DNA of 64,000 nt. Origin: Ascoidea asiatica (lineage: Eukaryota; Ascomycota; Saccharomycetes; Ascoideales; Ascoideaceae). Positions 22,260-32,082 of this stretch are shown here, one piece after another. The DNA is taken from contig BCKQ01000002.1 in NCBI GenBank assembly GCA_001600695.1, positions 372,001-436,000 of the forward strand. Reading direction: 5' to 3'. The notes under the pieces are model-generated. The model saw only the letters and a program-made list of their open reading frames with translations, ran no database searches and was not told the DNA's origin. A program made the position numbers and the translations under genes. Position 1 is the stretch's first letter, and every line of letters starts with the position of its first letter.

Positions 22260-22275
22260 CCCTCTCCAGAGAGGG
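22260..22275. promoter_or_regulatory. 16-nt dyad overlapping a Reb1-like GGGTAAT site
   Basis: CCCTCTC-CA-GAGAGGG is a 7-bp perfect dyad whose right arm runs into GGGTAAT (22273-22279), the complement of ATTACCC, which resembles the Reb1 core. Another GGGTAAA lies at 22219-22225. Confidence 0.35.
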
Positions 22276-22839
22276 TAATCCTGCTCCTTTTTCTGCTAAC
22301 GTTACAGTGAATGGATTGCAAACACTGCAACGGGTCGTAAATGGGAAAGATAACTGGGATTCGTAATTAACTTAACTTTAAAAAGGTAATAGCATTATGG
22401 AGATCTTCATTGGCAGAGAAATAGTGCCAAGCAGTACCTGGCGGTGTGGCTGCAGCCCTGATCCTTGCCAACGTTCTTTCGGCCCGCTTTTCCTTGCGAC
22501 GCCCAACGGCTCGTTCACTGGCTTTATCCGCGGTGCAGGTAACTTACCAGGAGAACTGTTCAACCTGAATGTTGGTTTCAAACTCTCAAACCTCTCGAAT
22601 CTTAAGATTATACTAAGTGTAATCTACTATATACTGTATTTATTTCTTACTTATCAAAATGGCAACTCCTATTCTGTTAATCAAACAGTTTTCAATATTC
22701 ATTACTTTGATATATTTATATTTTATTCTTAAAATTGCTGTTTTTTTATTGTCTTTTATAAATTGTATTATTTTTCTTTAGTTATTTATAATTAAAAAAA
22801 GAAAGATATTCATTTATTTATTTAATTAATTTTATTAAA

Positions 22840-24009
22840 ATGAGTGAAAAATTTATTAGAAAATATATAAAATCTCCTATATTTTTTTTAAAATTAGGTA
22901 TAAATTTAATTATTGATAAATGTATTACAAGAATTTTAAAATTTTTTAAATATGATAATATTCTAAATCAAAATAAAGGATTTTTATATTTAAATTCTTA
23001 TAATCAAAAAAAATTTGGTTTACCATTTTTTAATTTTAAAGATCAAAAATTAGGTGAATCAATTTTATATAATCCAAATAATAGAAAATTAACTTGGATT
23101 GATTCTTTTACTGGTGATATTCAAAGATTAACTTTATTAGAAAATAGTTCAGAAATTGAAATTTATTCAGAATCTGATAAATTAAAAATCTTACAATCTC
23201 ATGAAATTTTTAATGTTGGTGAAAGAATTGGTTCAATTTTTTTAACAAAAGATGATGATATTTTATTAGCTGCTTGTAATAAAGGTTTAGGTTTAATTGA
23301 TTTAAAGAAAAAAAAATTTATTCCAAATATTATTGAAATTTTAACTCAAGAAGAATCAATTACTTTAAGATTAAATGATGGTATAGTTGATCCAAATGGT
23401 AATATATTTGTTGGTTCAATTCAAATTAATTGGAGTTTAAAAACAATAATTTCTGCTCCATGTTCTTTATATTTTATTAATTGTAAAACTAAAAAAGTTA
23501 CAAAAGTTCAAGATTCTTTAACAATGTCAAATGGTTTAGCTTTTTCAAAAGATCAATCAAAATTATTTCTTGTAGATACTTTGGATTTTAAAGTTTATCA
23601 ATATAATTATGATAATAAAACAAATAAAATTTCAAATAAAAAAACTTTTATAGATATTTCAAAATATTATCCTGGTAGATTAATTGGTCCTGATGGACTT
23701 TGGATATCTGAAAATGATGATTTATTTATTGCAATTTGGGGAGGTTCAGAAATTATAAGATTTAATAAATTTGGTAAATTAATTGAAACTTATCATTCTG
23801 ATTTAACAAAAAATATTTCTTGTCCATTTTTAGGTGGTGATAAAGGTAATGAATTATTTGTAACAACTGTTAATCCTGTTTTAGATTTTGTTAATGATGT
23901 TGTCCCTAATGAATTTGATGGTTCAATCTTTAGACTTAGATTACCTGAATCAATTAAAGGTCAAAAGAAAAATATTTGGCAAGGTTCAATAAATCCAGAT
24001 GATTATTAA
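22840..24009 (+). CDS. SMP-30/gluconolactonase/regucalcin-like beta-propeller protein
   Basis: 389 aa. The family signatures appear in order: LGESILYNP (metal ligand Glu73), LRLNDGIVDPNGNIFVGSI (substrate-side Asn179), MSNGLAFS (metal ligand Asn231), and GPDGLWI followed by IAIWGGSEIIRFNKFGKLI (metal ligand Asp285). All residues expected of a divalent-metal lactonase are kept. Family members hydrolyse sugar lactones, and some are strictosidine-synthase-like or paraoxonase-like, so the substrate is unknown. Usual length is about 300 aa. Here the first 50 residues form an extra hydrophobic/basic segment that could anchor it to a membrane. It shares its promoter region with STD1. Confidence 0.8.
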   Translation: MSEKFIRKYIKSPIFFLKLGINLIIDKCITRILKFFKYDNILNQNKGFLYLNSYNQKKFGLPFFNFKDQKLGESILYNPNNRKLTWIDSFTGDIQRLTLLENSSEIEIYSESDKLKILQSHEIFNVGERIGSIFLTKDDDILLAACNKGLGLIDLKKKKFIPNIIEILTQEESITLRLNDGIVDPNGNIFVGSIQINWSLKTIISAPCSLYFINCKTKKVTKVQDSLTMSNGLAFSKDQSKLFLVDTLDFKVYQYNYDNKTNKISNKKTFIDISKYYPGRLIGPDGLWISENDDLFIAIWGGSEIIRFNKFGKLIETYHSDLTKNISCPFLGGDKGNELFVTTVNPVLDFVNDVVPNEFDGSIFRLRLPESIKGQKKNIWQGSINPDDY

Positions 24010-24724
24010 ATTTAATTGATTGCTTTACATTAAATTATATTTCCTTTCTTTTCCTTTCTTTCATTTCTTTTAATTTTTTGTTAACTTTTTAAAATTTTAC
24101 TTTTTTCCTATTGCTTTTCAATTTATTGCTAAATTAATTGTCATTTTATACTTTCCTTCTTTTCTATTTTTTTTTATTTTTTCTTTTTTATTTAATGGTT
24201 TTTGCTAACTTTTATTGTATTCATAATACATGCTTTTTCTTCTCAATTATATTTTCATTTCAATTTATTTCTCTTTTATATTTGTAGGTTACAATTATTA
24301 ATAACAATAATAATAATAAATATTTAAGCTTATTTTCTATTTATCAATTATTACCCATACTTTACTTTAAAAGCCAGCTTTACGGATCCAAATTTCACCA
24401 ATGACCAATGAATTTACTTTAAACAGAACTTTAAAACCCGTTAAACATTAACAGTGAATGAAAGAACTTAATGAATAATAATGGGTTTTTATTGAAATAT
24501 TTGAAATAATTATACATTTATCAAGATTTATCGATTTTTATTATTGTATATTCTTTTATCTCGATTAATTCAAAATCATATATTACCTCACAAGTTTTCC
24601 TTAAAAGTTTCTAACCTTTTTTTTTTTGCTTTTTCTTTTTTTGGCTTACTTTTTCTCTCATTAGTTTTTCAAACTAATCAATGAATAATAATTAATTGAT
24701 AATCCTTTCTTTTTTTTTTTGAAA
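24010..24724. other. AT-rich spacer between the SMP-30-like gene and DHODH
   Basis: 715 nt, tandem genes. T-rich 3' region first, then DHODH promoter with T tracts just before the start. ATTACCC (Reb1-like) lies near 24350-24356. No gene or RNA recognised. Confidence 0.5.
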
Positions 24725-26128
24725 ATGAGTAATGTCAATTTAATTAATAATAATTTTAGACAATTATCAAAAAATTTAACTTTATTATCTACAAAAAGAT
24801 TAATATCTCCAAAATTAACAATAAGAAATTTTTCAGTTAAAAAAAATTCAAATATTAATTCAAAATTTCAATTATCTAAATCTTCTATATTTCCAGGCTC
24901 ATTAAATGTATTAGGAGGTGGAATTTTACTTGCATGGTTTACTTATTATATGTTTGATGCAAAATCTTCAATTCATGAATATCTTACATGTCCATTAATT
25001 AGATTATTAACAGATGGTGAAAATGGTCATAAATTTGCAATAATTGCAATGAAATATGGTTTATCACCAAAATTATTTGATGATAATGATAATGATCTAT
25101 TAAAAGTTAAAAATATATTTGGTGGTAAAACTTTATCAAATCCAATTGGTATTGCAGCTGGTTTTGATAAAAATGGTGAAGCTATAGACCCATTATATGA
25201 TATTGGTTTTAGTTATGTTGAAATTGGTTCAATTACTCCAAATCCACAATCTGGTAATCCATTACCAAGATTTTTTAGATTACCAAAAGATGAGGCTGTG
25301 ATTAATAGATATGGTTTTAATTCAGATGGTCATTGGAAAGTTTTGGCAAATTTAAGATTAAGATTAGAAAAATATTATTATGGTAAAAATTTAGATTTAA
25401 ATGAAAAAATTCCATATTCAAATGCATTTAGAGAAAATAAAATTTTAAGTATAAATTTAGGTAAAAATAAAAATGGTGATGAAATTAATGATTATAAATT
25501 AGGTGTTCAAAGATTTGGTGAATTTGCAGATGTATTAGTTATTAATGTTTCATCTCCAAATACTCCAGGTTTAAGAACTTTACAATCTAATGATAAATTA
25601 ACAAATTTATTAAAAACTGTTAAATTTGAAAGAGATCAACTTCAAGGAAATATTATTAATAAATATTATAAACCTTCAATTTTAGTTAAAATTGCACCAG
25701 ATTTAAATGAAGATGAAATTAAATCAATTGCAAATTCTGTTAAAGAATCTAAAATTGATGGAATTATAGTTTCTAATACAACAATTCAAAGACCAAAAAA
25801 TTTAATGAGAACTACTGATGATAATTTACTTTCTCAACAAGGTGGATTATCTGGAAAACCTATTAAATCATTATCTCTTCAAGCATTAAAAACATTAAGA
25901 AAATATACCAAAGATGATCCAAGTATAATTTTAATTGGTTGTGGAGGTATTAGTTCAGGTAAAGATGCAATTGAATTTGCTAAAGCAGGAGCAACATTTG
26001 TTCAATTATATACATCTTTTGCATATAGAGGACCTGGACTTCCATATAAAATTAAAAATGAAATTACACAAGAATTGAAAAAAGAAGGCAAAACATGGAT
26101 GGATATCATTGGAGAAGATAGTAAATAG
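24725..26128 (+). CDS. URA9: Dihydroorotate dehydrogenase (quinone), mitochondrial, class 2
   Basis: 467 aa from the ATG at 24725; two codons further upstream lead only to a TTG. It oxidises dihydroorotate to orotate in pyrimidine synthesis and passes electrons to ubiquinone at the inner mitochondrial membrane. Seen: an N-terminal presequence rich in Arg/Lys/Ser/Asn, a membrane span at about 58-77, the class 2 helical extension ([11 protein letters not shown]...), the FMN motif [13 protein letters not shown] (about 141-153), and [11 protein letters not shown] with catalytic Ser277 (class 1 enzymes have Cys) plus Asn274 and Asn279. The name follows Lachancea URA9, the mitochondrial enzyme, unlike cytosolic Ura1 of S. 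cerevisiae. This form ties uracil synthesis to respiration. Confidence 0.96.
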   Translation: MSNVNLINNNFRQLSKNLTLLSTKRLISPKLTIRNFSVKKNSNINSKFQLSKSSIFPGSLNVLGGGILLAWFTYYMFDAKSSIHEYLTCPLIRLLTDGENGHKFAIIAMKYGLSPKLFDDNDNDLLKVKNIFGGKTLSNPIGIAAGFDKNGEAIDPLYDIGFSYVEIGSITPNPQSGNPLPRFFRLPKDEAVINRYGFNSDGHWKVLANLRLRLEKYYYGKNLDLNEKIPYSNAFRENKILSINLGKNKNGDEINDYKLGVQRFGEFADVLVINVSSPNTPGLRTLQSNDKLTNLLKTVKFERDQLQGNIINKYYKPSILVKIAPDLNEDEIKSIANSVKESKIDGIIVSNTTIQRPKNLMRTTDDNLLSQQGGLSGKPIKSLSLQALKTLRKYTKDDPSIILIGCGGISSGKDAIEFAKAGATFVQLYTSFAYRGPGLPYKIKNEITQELKKEGKTWMDIIGEDSK

Positions 26129-26273
26129 ATTTTAATACATTTAAGCAGTTTTGATTATTTATTATTATTTATTATTATTTATTATTATTTATTATTATTT
26201 ATTATTTTTTTTTTTTTATTAATTCATTAATTAATTATATATTATATATATATCATTACATCATTAAATCATT

Positions 26274-27347
26274 TCATTCAAGAAATGTTAATAAACCGAA
26301 TAAAATAATTATAAAAGCTAAATCACCAAGAAAGAAATTAAACATTTCATAATAATTTGAAAAAAGTTTTAAATAATTTAAAATATTTGGAGGTAAAAAA
26401 GGTTGAAGATAATGAATTGCTTTACCAGCATAAGAATCAGGAATATAAGAAAATTTAATAAATTTATAATTCAAAGCAATATAAAAAAATAAAAGAGAAA
26501 AACCTTCAAAGAAACAAAAAATATAATAAAATGAAAAAGATTGTAAAGTTTCTTCAATAAAAATGTTATTAGTATTAATTATTGGACGTAAATTAGAAGT
26601 TAAATAAGTATAAATAACTGAAATCAAAAGAAAAATATATCTGAATAAAGTAAATTGAGCTTTAAATCGATTTGTTAAATATTTATTATTTGCGATTATT
26701 TCATTTTGTTCATTAATACTATCAAGGTTTATATTACCCATTGTTTGAGGATTACCACTTAGTAAACCTTCAAAATCTTCTGAATTAAAGATTTGTTTCA
26801 TCATTTCTTCCATCGATGGTTGATTATTAATAGGATTATTAACTGAATTATTTGAATTAAAGAAAGTTTCATTCCCACTATTTGGATTAAAGTTTAATAT
26901 TTTATTCGATAATTCTTCAAAATTTTCTTCATCAAAATCGTTATTTTTATCAATAATATCATCATGTATACCAAAAGAAGAAGAATTTGATTTTCTAGAA
27001 TTATTGGAAAAATCTGCAGGAGGTTGATCCATCATCATTGATATTCTATTACTTCTTGTCCTTATTTCAGGAGAAGGAGGCAATATTGGATTAAAATTTG
27101 GTATATCTGAGATTGAATCATTAAGTTCATTATTAAAATTATTTTCATTTTCACTATTATCTGATGTCAAAGAACTTTTATTTTCTTTTTTAGAAATTGG
27201 AGTTGTGGAAGTTGGAACCTTTATTTTTTGAAAAGAAGAATTAGAGCCAGTAATCTTTTGTAAACGAGAAGAGCCTTGATTCTTTAATTTGGCAGCTCTT
27301 CTTTCTCTTAGGATTTTTCTTTTCTCTGCTTCCGATAAAGTAGACAT
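26274..27347 (-). CDS. GET2: Guided entry of tail-anchored proteins factor Get2
   Basis: 357 aa. The N-terminus MSTLSEAEKRKILRERRAAK with SRLQKITG is the Get2 hallmark: a charged Get3-binding motif (RERR) on a cytosolic tail. A disordered Ser/Asn-rich region runs to about 215 and three membrane spans follow (about 238-255, 263-290, 325-355). With Get1 it forms the ER receptor that takes tail-anchored proteins from Get3; S. cerevisiae Get2 is 285 aa. It shares a 394-nt divergent promoter with SEC28. Its 3' end is separated from convergent DHODH by 145 nt containing TTATTATT repeats. Confidence 0.9.
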   Translation of the reverse strand: MSTLSEAEKRKILRERRAAKLKNQGSSRLQKITGSNSSFQKIKVPTSTTPISKKENKSSLTSDNSENENNFNNELNDSISDIPNFNPILPPSPEIRTRSNRISMMMDQPPADFSNNSRKSNSSSFGIHDDIIDKNNDFDEENFEELSNKILNFNPNSGNETFFNSNNSVNNPINNQPSMEEMMKQIFNSEDFEGLLSGNPQTMGNINLDSINEQNEIIANNKYLTNRFKAQFTLFRYIFLLISVIYTYLTSNLRPIINTNNIFIEETLQSFSFYYIFCFFEGFSLLFFYIALNYKFIKFSYIPDSYAGKAIHYLQPFLPPNILNYLKLFSNYYEMFNFFLGDLAFIIILFGLLTFLE

Positions 27348-27741
27348 GGTTATTGTAAGTTTTGAGTTATTGTATTATGAGACAAGTAATTTTTTATGAT
27401 ATATATCTTTATTTCTTTATATCTTTAAAAATATCTATTGATTGCAAATATTAAAAATAAGTGAGCTAAATCAAATATAAATTTTATGGTTTGAAATTGT
27501 TGAGAGTTCTGCCAGGCCTTTTTCTGTCTATTTGCGGAACCAGCGTTGTGGGTGTGAAAATGCAAAGAAGTTTCGAAGCTGGTGGCAGAACAGCCACGTA
27601 AAGCTAAGACTAGGTGAAATAAAGATAATAAACATAAAGATGAAGATACAAAAGAAATTGAAACAACTTTATCAATAAACATTATCAGATTTCTAGAATC
27701 AGATTTAGATTGAAGAATATATATTAGATATTAATTAAAAA
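27348..27741. promoter_or_regulatory. Divergent GET2/SEC28 promoter
   Basis: 394 nt serving both genes. A GC-richer patch is at about 27505-27605. An 85-codon minus frame across it has no motif and is treated as chance. Confidence 0.5.
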
Positions 27742-28656
27742 ATGGATTTTTATGGAGATTCTGATGAACTTTATACACTTCGTCAATGTTTTTTTTCAGG
27801 ACAATATGAACAAGTTGCAAATTCTTCAAAAGATAAATTTACATCAAAATCAAATCAATTAAAAGCAGAAGAATATATTTTAAGATCAAAATTAATTTTA
27901 GGTAAATTTGATGAAGTTATTTCATATATTGATAATTCAGTTGATAAAGAATTAATTAATTTAAAAGTTATTAAACTTTATTCAAATTATCTTAAAAGTG
28001 TAAATTCAAATAATAAAAATAATGAAAAATCAATTGAAAAAAGTTTCTTAGAAATAATTTCAAATTTTAAAAAAATTGAAATTGTACAAATTTTAGGATC
28101 AATATATTTAATTAAAAGTTTTAATAAATTTGAAGAAGCATTATCATTACTTAATAATCATGAAAATTCATTAGAATGTCTTTCATTAATTGTACAAATT
28201 AGAATTTTAACAAATAGATTAGATTTAGCAATAAAAGAATTAAAAAATGCTAAATCACTTTCACAAGATTCAATTATTTTTAATTTAACAGAAAGTTGGG
28301 TAAATTCATTAATTTCAACAGAAGATAAATTAAAATCAAGTTTTTTCTTTTGGGAAGAAATTTCTCAATCAAATAATTCAATTAAATCTTTAACTGGATT
28401 ACTTATAATATATTTACAAAAAAAAAATTTTCCAGAATGTAAAGATGTTATAAATCAATTAAATTTATTAAATGTAAATGATTTAAATTCTTTATGTAAT
28501 CAAGTTGCTTATTATGTTATAAATGATGATAATAAAAAAGTTAAAGAATTAATCAAAAAAATTTCTGAAATTTCAAATGATCAACATCCATTAATCATTG
28601 ATTATAAAGAAAAAAATAATCAATTCAATGAAATTGTTACAAAATATTCTATTTAA
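27742..28656 (+). CDS. SEC28: Coatomer (COPI) epsilon subunit
   Basis: 304 aa, close to the 296 aa of S. cerevisiae Sec28. It begins MDFYGDSDELYTLRQCFFSGQYEQV, the epsilon-COP N-terminal TPR-like pattern, and continues as helical hairpins throughout, ending with DQHPLIIDYKEKNNQFNEI, the usual epsilon-COP C-terminus (P-[FL]-[IL]-x-D-x3-K). It binds alpha-COP and stabilises coatomer for Golgi-to-ER retrograde transport. Transcribed divergently from GET2, another ER/Golgi trafficking gene. Confidence 0.9.
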   Translation: MDFYGDSDELYTLRQCFFSGQYEQVANSSKDKFTSKSNQLKAEEYILRSKLILGKFDEVISYIDNSVDKELINLKVIKLYSNYLKSVNSNNKNNEKSIEKSFLEIISNFKKIEIVQILGSIYLIKSFNKFEEALSLLNNHENSLECLSLIVQIRILTNRLDLAIKELKNAKSLSQDSIIFNLTESWVNSLISTEDKLKSSFFFWEEISQSNNSIKSLTGLLIIYLQKKNFPECKDVINQLNLLNVNDLNSLCNQVAYYVINDDNKKVKELIKKISEISNDQHPLIIDYKEKNNQFNEIVTKYSI

Positions 28657-28795
28657 AAATAATAAATAAATAAAATCATAAAATTCTTATTTATATTGAT
28701 AATAAATATAAAGTAATTATAAAAGGTATATATATATATATATATATAAAGAGTATACATATATATATATAATTTAAATAATTTAAATAAGTTAA

Positions 28796-29308
28796 TTATT
28801 CAAGAATATAAACATAATATTGAACAACTAAAGTACCAGACTCATCTCTAATAAATCTACCTTTACCAATTAAATTTTCAGTAATTGCCCATTTTTCATC
28901 TTTACAATCTTTATCCATGAAAACTTTTAAAGAATTACTAACATAACCATCAGTAAATTCCATATTTGAAGTTTTTTTACTAATTACATCATTAATTGAA
29001 CTTGTATTTTTAATTATACCATTATATTTAATTTGTAAACCTTTATTATTTTTTTTTGATTTTAGAATTAATTTACAATCTAATTTTGTAATTGGTGGAT
29101 TTGTATTTGGAATTGAAGTTATATCATCAGCACCTTTAATAATTTCACAATCAAATGGATAATCTTTATCAAGAGTTTTTGTATAACCTCCAGTGACATT
29201 TACATTAACTAAAGTTGTTGATTCATTTGAATAAATTAAATCAGGATCATCAGCGAGTATATGCATAAAAAAAACAGGTTTTAAACCAGGAATAATTGGT
29301 GCAGACAT
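28796..29308 (-). CDS. DUF3237-family protein
   Basis: 170 aa, no signal peptide or membrane span. The order KPVFFMHILAD...TTLVNVNVTGGY, CEIIKGADDITSI, LDCKLILKSKKNNKGLQIKYNGI and a C-terminal IRDESGTLVVQYYVYIL fits the small beta-barrel fungal/bacterial DUF3237 (UPF0311) family. Members have no established function in yeast. The LQIKYNGI strand corresponds to the family's 'I-x-V-x-N-x-G' strand. Nothing in the neighbourhood suggests a pathway. The call rests on fold-level pattern, so alternative beta-barrel families are possible. Confidence 0.6.
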   Translation of the reverse strand: MSAPIIPGLKPVFFMHILADDPDLIYSNESTTLVNVNVTGGYTKTLDKDYPFDCEIIKGADDITSIPNTNPPITKLDCKLILKSKKNNKGLQIKYNGIIKNTSSINDVISKKTSNMEFTDGYVSNSLKVFMDKDCKDEKWAITENLIGKGRFIRDESGTLVVQYYVYILE

Positions 29309-30002
29309 TTTGAATTAAAAATCAATTAAAAAGTAAAAAGTAATTGAGTATATGGAAAGGGATATAAAAAAAAAAATTATTACAATATAAATCTATTACA
29401 ATAATATTCTAATTGTCAAAAAAAAGAAGAAAAGAGGATGAAAAGAATCTTTGTTCCTTTTATATGATTCTTCAGTGGGGGTGAGTTGATCATTGTTTAG
29501 TTGTCTAATTGTTGAATTGTTGTAAAAAATTGTCCAATTGATTTTGATACTAATATGATTGTATATTTATGGAGAGAGGTTTAATTGCATTAATAATACA
29601 TAGAATATTGACAAATGCAGTATTTTATTGATATCTTTTTTTTGATGGTGTGTTGGTGCTGGAGATTTCCCAGCCCAGAGCTTGCTCAGAGCTTGCTCTT
29701 TTCTACTCCAACGCTTCGTTTCTCCGCACTGGGCACGCTTTGGCCTCAGAGCCTCGGACTTTCCTACGCAAGGACTGAAGTAAGTTAACGTTAACACCGC
29801 TACGAGACTCCATTGAAGCTATTGAAACTACAGAAGTTATTGATGAAAGTGAATTTATTAGTATATAGCATCTTAGAATAAAAAGTATGGATAAAAATTA
29901 TGAATAGAGATCATGAACAGAAATCATGAATAGAGCATGAATAAAAACCATGAATGAAAGAATATATGAATGTCTGTAATTAGAATAGTAATAATATTAT
30001 TA
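29309..30002. other. Promoter of the DUF3237 gene with a GC-rich patch
   Basis: 694 nt. A GC-rich core at about 29645-29800 contains a 76-codon minus frame without recognisable motif; it includes a tandem 'gagcttgctc' repeat (around 29679-29699). Flanks are AT-rich. Confidence 0.5.
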
Positions 30003-30428
30003 TTAATGTTCATGGGCATGTTCATATTTCTTACCACAATATGTACAATTATGACTTCCAGGTTGATCTAAATTGATATAAATTCTTGGATGTCCTAAAG
30101 GTCCTCTACCACCATCACAAACTGCACTATGACCATTAACATAAATAATTGGTTGTTTTTGAATTAATTCCATTGCAGAATATGGTTTTGGTTGAAGAGA
30201 AAGATCTTTTTGTTCAAATCTTACACCTTTCATTATTTTACTTCTAATTTGTTGAGATGCTGACCATGGTGCAATTCTATTTGGTGCTTGTTGAGTAATA
30301 TCATTTATATCTGGTGTTCCAACATCTTTTACAGAAACTGTACTTTTCACAATTTGTGAAGAATATGAACGAGAAATTTCTTTCTTTAATAAATTATTTG
30401 ATAATTTTGTAATCATTGAACTTGACAT
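30003..30428 (-). CDS. NADH:ubiquinone oxidoreductase (complex I) zinc subunit, NDUFS6/NUMM type
   Basis: 141 aa. A mitochondrial presequence (about 1-25, Ser/Lys/Arg-rich, ending RSYSS) precedes a disordered linker and a C-terminal zf-CHCC domain: Cys104, His113, Cys128 and Cys131 within VCDGGRGPLGHPRIYINLDQP and CTYCGKKY. This is the zinc-binding accessory subunit of complex I, NDUFS6 in mammals and NUMM in Yarrowia, needed for late assembly. Its presence implies a proton-pumping complex I, which Saccharomycetaceae lack. CACGTGACTTACTT starts 240 nt upstream of the start codon. Confidence 0.9.
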   Translation of the reverse strand: MSSSMITKLSNNLLKKEISRSYSSQIVKSTVSVKDVGTPDINDITQQAPNRIAPWSASQQIRSKIMKGVRFEQKDLSLQPKPYSAMELIQKQPIIYVNGHSAVCDGGRGPLGHPRIYINLDQPGSHNCTYCGKKYEHAHEH

Positions 30429-30899
30429 GGTGATTATTATTCTATATCTTTTATATTTTCCAAATCAATTATGTTCTATATTCTCCTCTGAGTTAAGTGA
30501 TATAAGAATGTACTGTAAATGCTTTACCGTTTGTATAATAAGTAATTAATCAATTGTTTCCGCTGGTCTTTTGGATATTTCAAGCGCTATTAAAAACTGA
30601 GCTTCCTTAATTGGCCAGTTCTGGGTGTAACCTTAACACTTTTTATAAAGATAACATTATAATAATACACGTGACTTACTTAATGAAAAACAATTAAGTT
30701 TCGATAAATACAGGAGTAGTATTTAAGTCATTTGATATTATTGAAATAAAATAAAGGTTAAAATAAAAATGAGAATGAAAGCTACATAATTCTATAAAAA
30801 AAAAGGAATATATAAATATTGAATAACCTGAATATATTCAATGTATCGGAATTATTGACTGAATGTTGAATAAAATGAGTATAATGAAAATTATTTAAA
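30429..30899. promoter_or_regulatory. Promoter of the complex I subunit gene, with CACGTGA box
   Basis: 471 nt between the complex I gene start and the IDH1 3' end. CACGTGACTTACTT (30668-30681) resembles the CACGTGATATTACTT boxes elsewhere in the window. No other gene. Confidence 0.45.
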
Positions 30900-32082
30900 T
30901 TAACAATCTAATTTTTTTATAATCTCTTTAGTAAATTCACCAGTTGTTGCATTACCACCTACATCTTTTGTTAAAACTTTACCTTCTTTGATAACATCAT
31001 AAGTTGCTTTTGAAATTCTATTAGCTTCATCTTTAAGACCTAAATGATTTAACATCATTGTTGCAGAAAGAATCATAGCAGTTGGATTTGCAATATTTTT
31101 ACCACCAATTGAAAATCCAACATGTCTACAACCTGGTTCAAAAACTGCATATTCTCTACCAAAATTTGCTCCTGCAACTAAACCTGGTCCACCAACTAAA
31201 CCTGTTGCAATATTTGATAAAATTGATCCATATAAATTTGGTGTAACTAAAACATCAAATTGTTGAGGATTTGAAACGCATTGCATTGAAGCATTATCAA
31301 CAATCATATCATTAACTTCAATATCTTTATAATTATTACCAATTTCTTTAACTGTATTTCTAAATAATCCATCAGCTAATTTCATTATATTAGCTTTATG
31401 AATAGCTGTAACTTGATGTCTATTATTTGCAATAGCATAATCAAATGCAAATTTTGCAATTCTTTCACATTTATATTTTGTAACAATTTTTAAACTTTCA
31501 ACAACTCCAGGAACTGATTGATGTTCCAATCCAGAATATTCTGCTTCTGTATTTTCTCTAATTAAAACCATATCAATATCTTGCATTCTAGTTTTAATAC
31601 CTGGAATATTTTTAACATGAGATAATGATGCATAAATATCTAATTCTTTTCTTAATGCAACATTTAAAGATCCATGACCTGATATTGATGATGGTGTATA
31701 CCAAATACCTTTTAAACATACTTTATTTCTTTTTATTGAGGAAACTGCTTCTTTTATAGCTTGATTAGAAGGAACATCTTCTAATCCTGAAACTTTAATA
31801 ACTTCCCAATCAATTGGAACATTTTCTGCCTTGAAAATATCTGTAACAGATTTAGAAATTTCTTCTCCAATACCATCTCCTGGAATTAAAGTAACTGTAT
31901 ATTTACCACCATATTTTGTTGGTAATGATGAAACTGTTGCCATTGAACGAGAAAAACATTTCTAAACCAAAAAAATTTAAAATTTAATATTATTTATTGG
32001 TTAGTTTGGAAATTGATAAAATAATCTTACAATAATTATACAGGAGTGATAATATACTAACTTTTGAGACAGACGAAAACAT
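30900..32082 (-). CDS. IDH1: NAD-dependent isocitrate dehydrogenase, regulatory subunit Idh1 (spliced)
   Basis: Two exons: 32062-32082 (MFSSVSK) and 30900-31961, joined in phase 0 across a 100-nt intron. The product is 360 aa, the same length as S. cerevisiae Idh1. Exon 1 and the first codons of exon 2 give a typical mitochondrial presequence (MFSSVSKKCFSRSMATVSS); the ATG at 31943 alone would leave the enzyme almost without one. The core has YTVTLIPGDGIGEE, IRENTEAEYSGLEHQ, HKANIMKLADGLF, NDMIVDNASMQ and GGPGLVAGANFGREYAVFEPG, typical of the IDH1 branch rather than catalytic IDH2. It works in the TCA cycle as an Idh1/Idh2 octamer. CCAAT lies at 32372-32376, about 290 nt upstream. Confidence 0.93.
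31962..32061 (-). other. IDH1 intron, 100 nt
   Basis: The 5' splice site GTTAGT is slightly off the GTATGT consensus. AACTAAC (branch A at 32001) lies 39 nt before the 3' TTTAG. Splicing restores a presequence in frame and gives the expected protein length. Confidence 0.8.

Larger units (their letters stand above)
20146..22839. other. 2.7-kb gene-free divergent region between STD1 and the SMP-30-like gene
   Basis: The STD1-proximal 700 nt are AT-rich with a (TTA)n tract at about 20527-20574. About 20860-22600 is GC-richer. Dyads lie at 21216-21234 (GCTGGAA/TTCCAGC) and 22260-22275 (CCCTCTC/GAGAGGG). CACCAGGTGA is repeated in tandem near 22227-22246. CGGATAA occurs three times (21259, 22137, 22524, both strands) and CACGTGATATTACTT once (22035). 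A plus frame at 22397-22732 is not convincing. The length suits a highly regulated gene such as STD1/MTH1. Confidence 0.6.

Noticed and set aside
20860-22600. Transposon or LTR in the long gene-free region
   Set aside because: No paired long terminal repeats, target duplications or transposase/reverse transcriptase fragments were seen.
22397-22732. 111-codon plus frame upstream of the SMP-30-like gene
   Set aside because: Cys/Pro/Gly-rich start followed by AT-rich hydrophobic end, no motif, overlapped by an equally long minus frame.
24719-24724. Upstream TTG as DHODH start
   Set aside because: Not used as a yeast start; an ATG follows two codons later. The same reasoning moved the starts of MPP6 (to 41711) and the 11872-12408 gene (to 12408).
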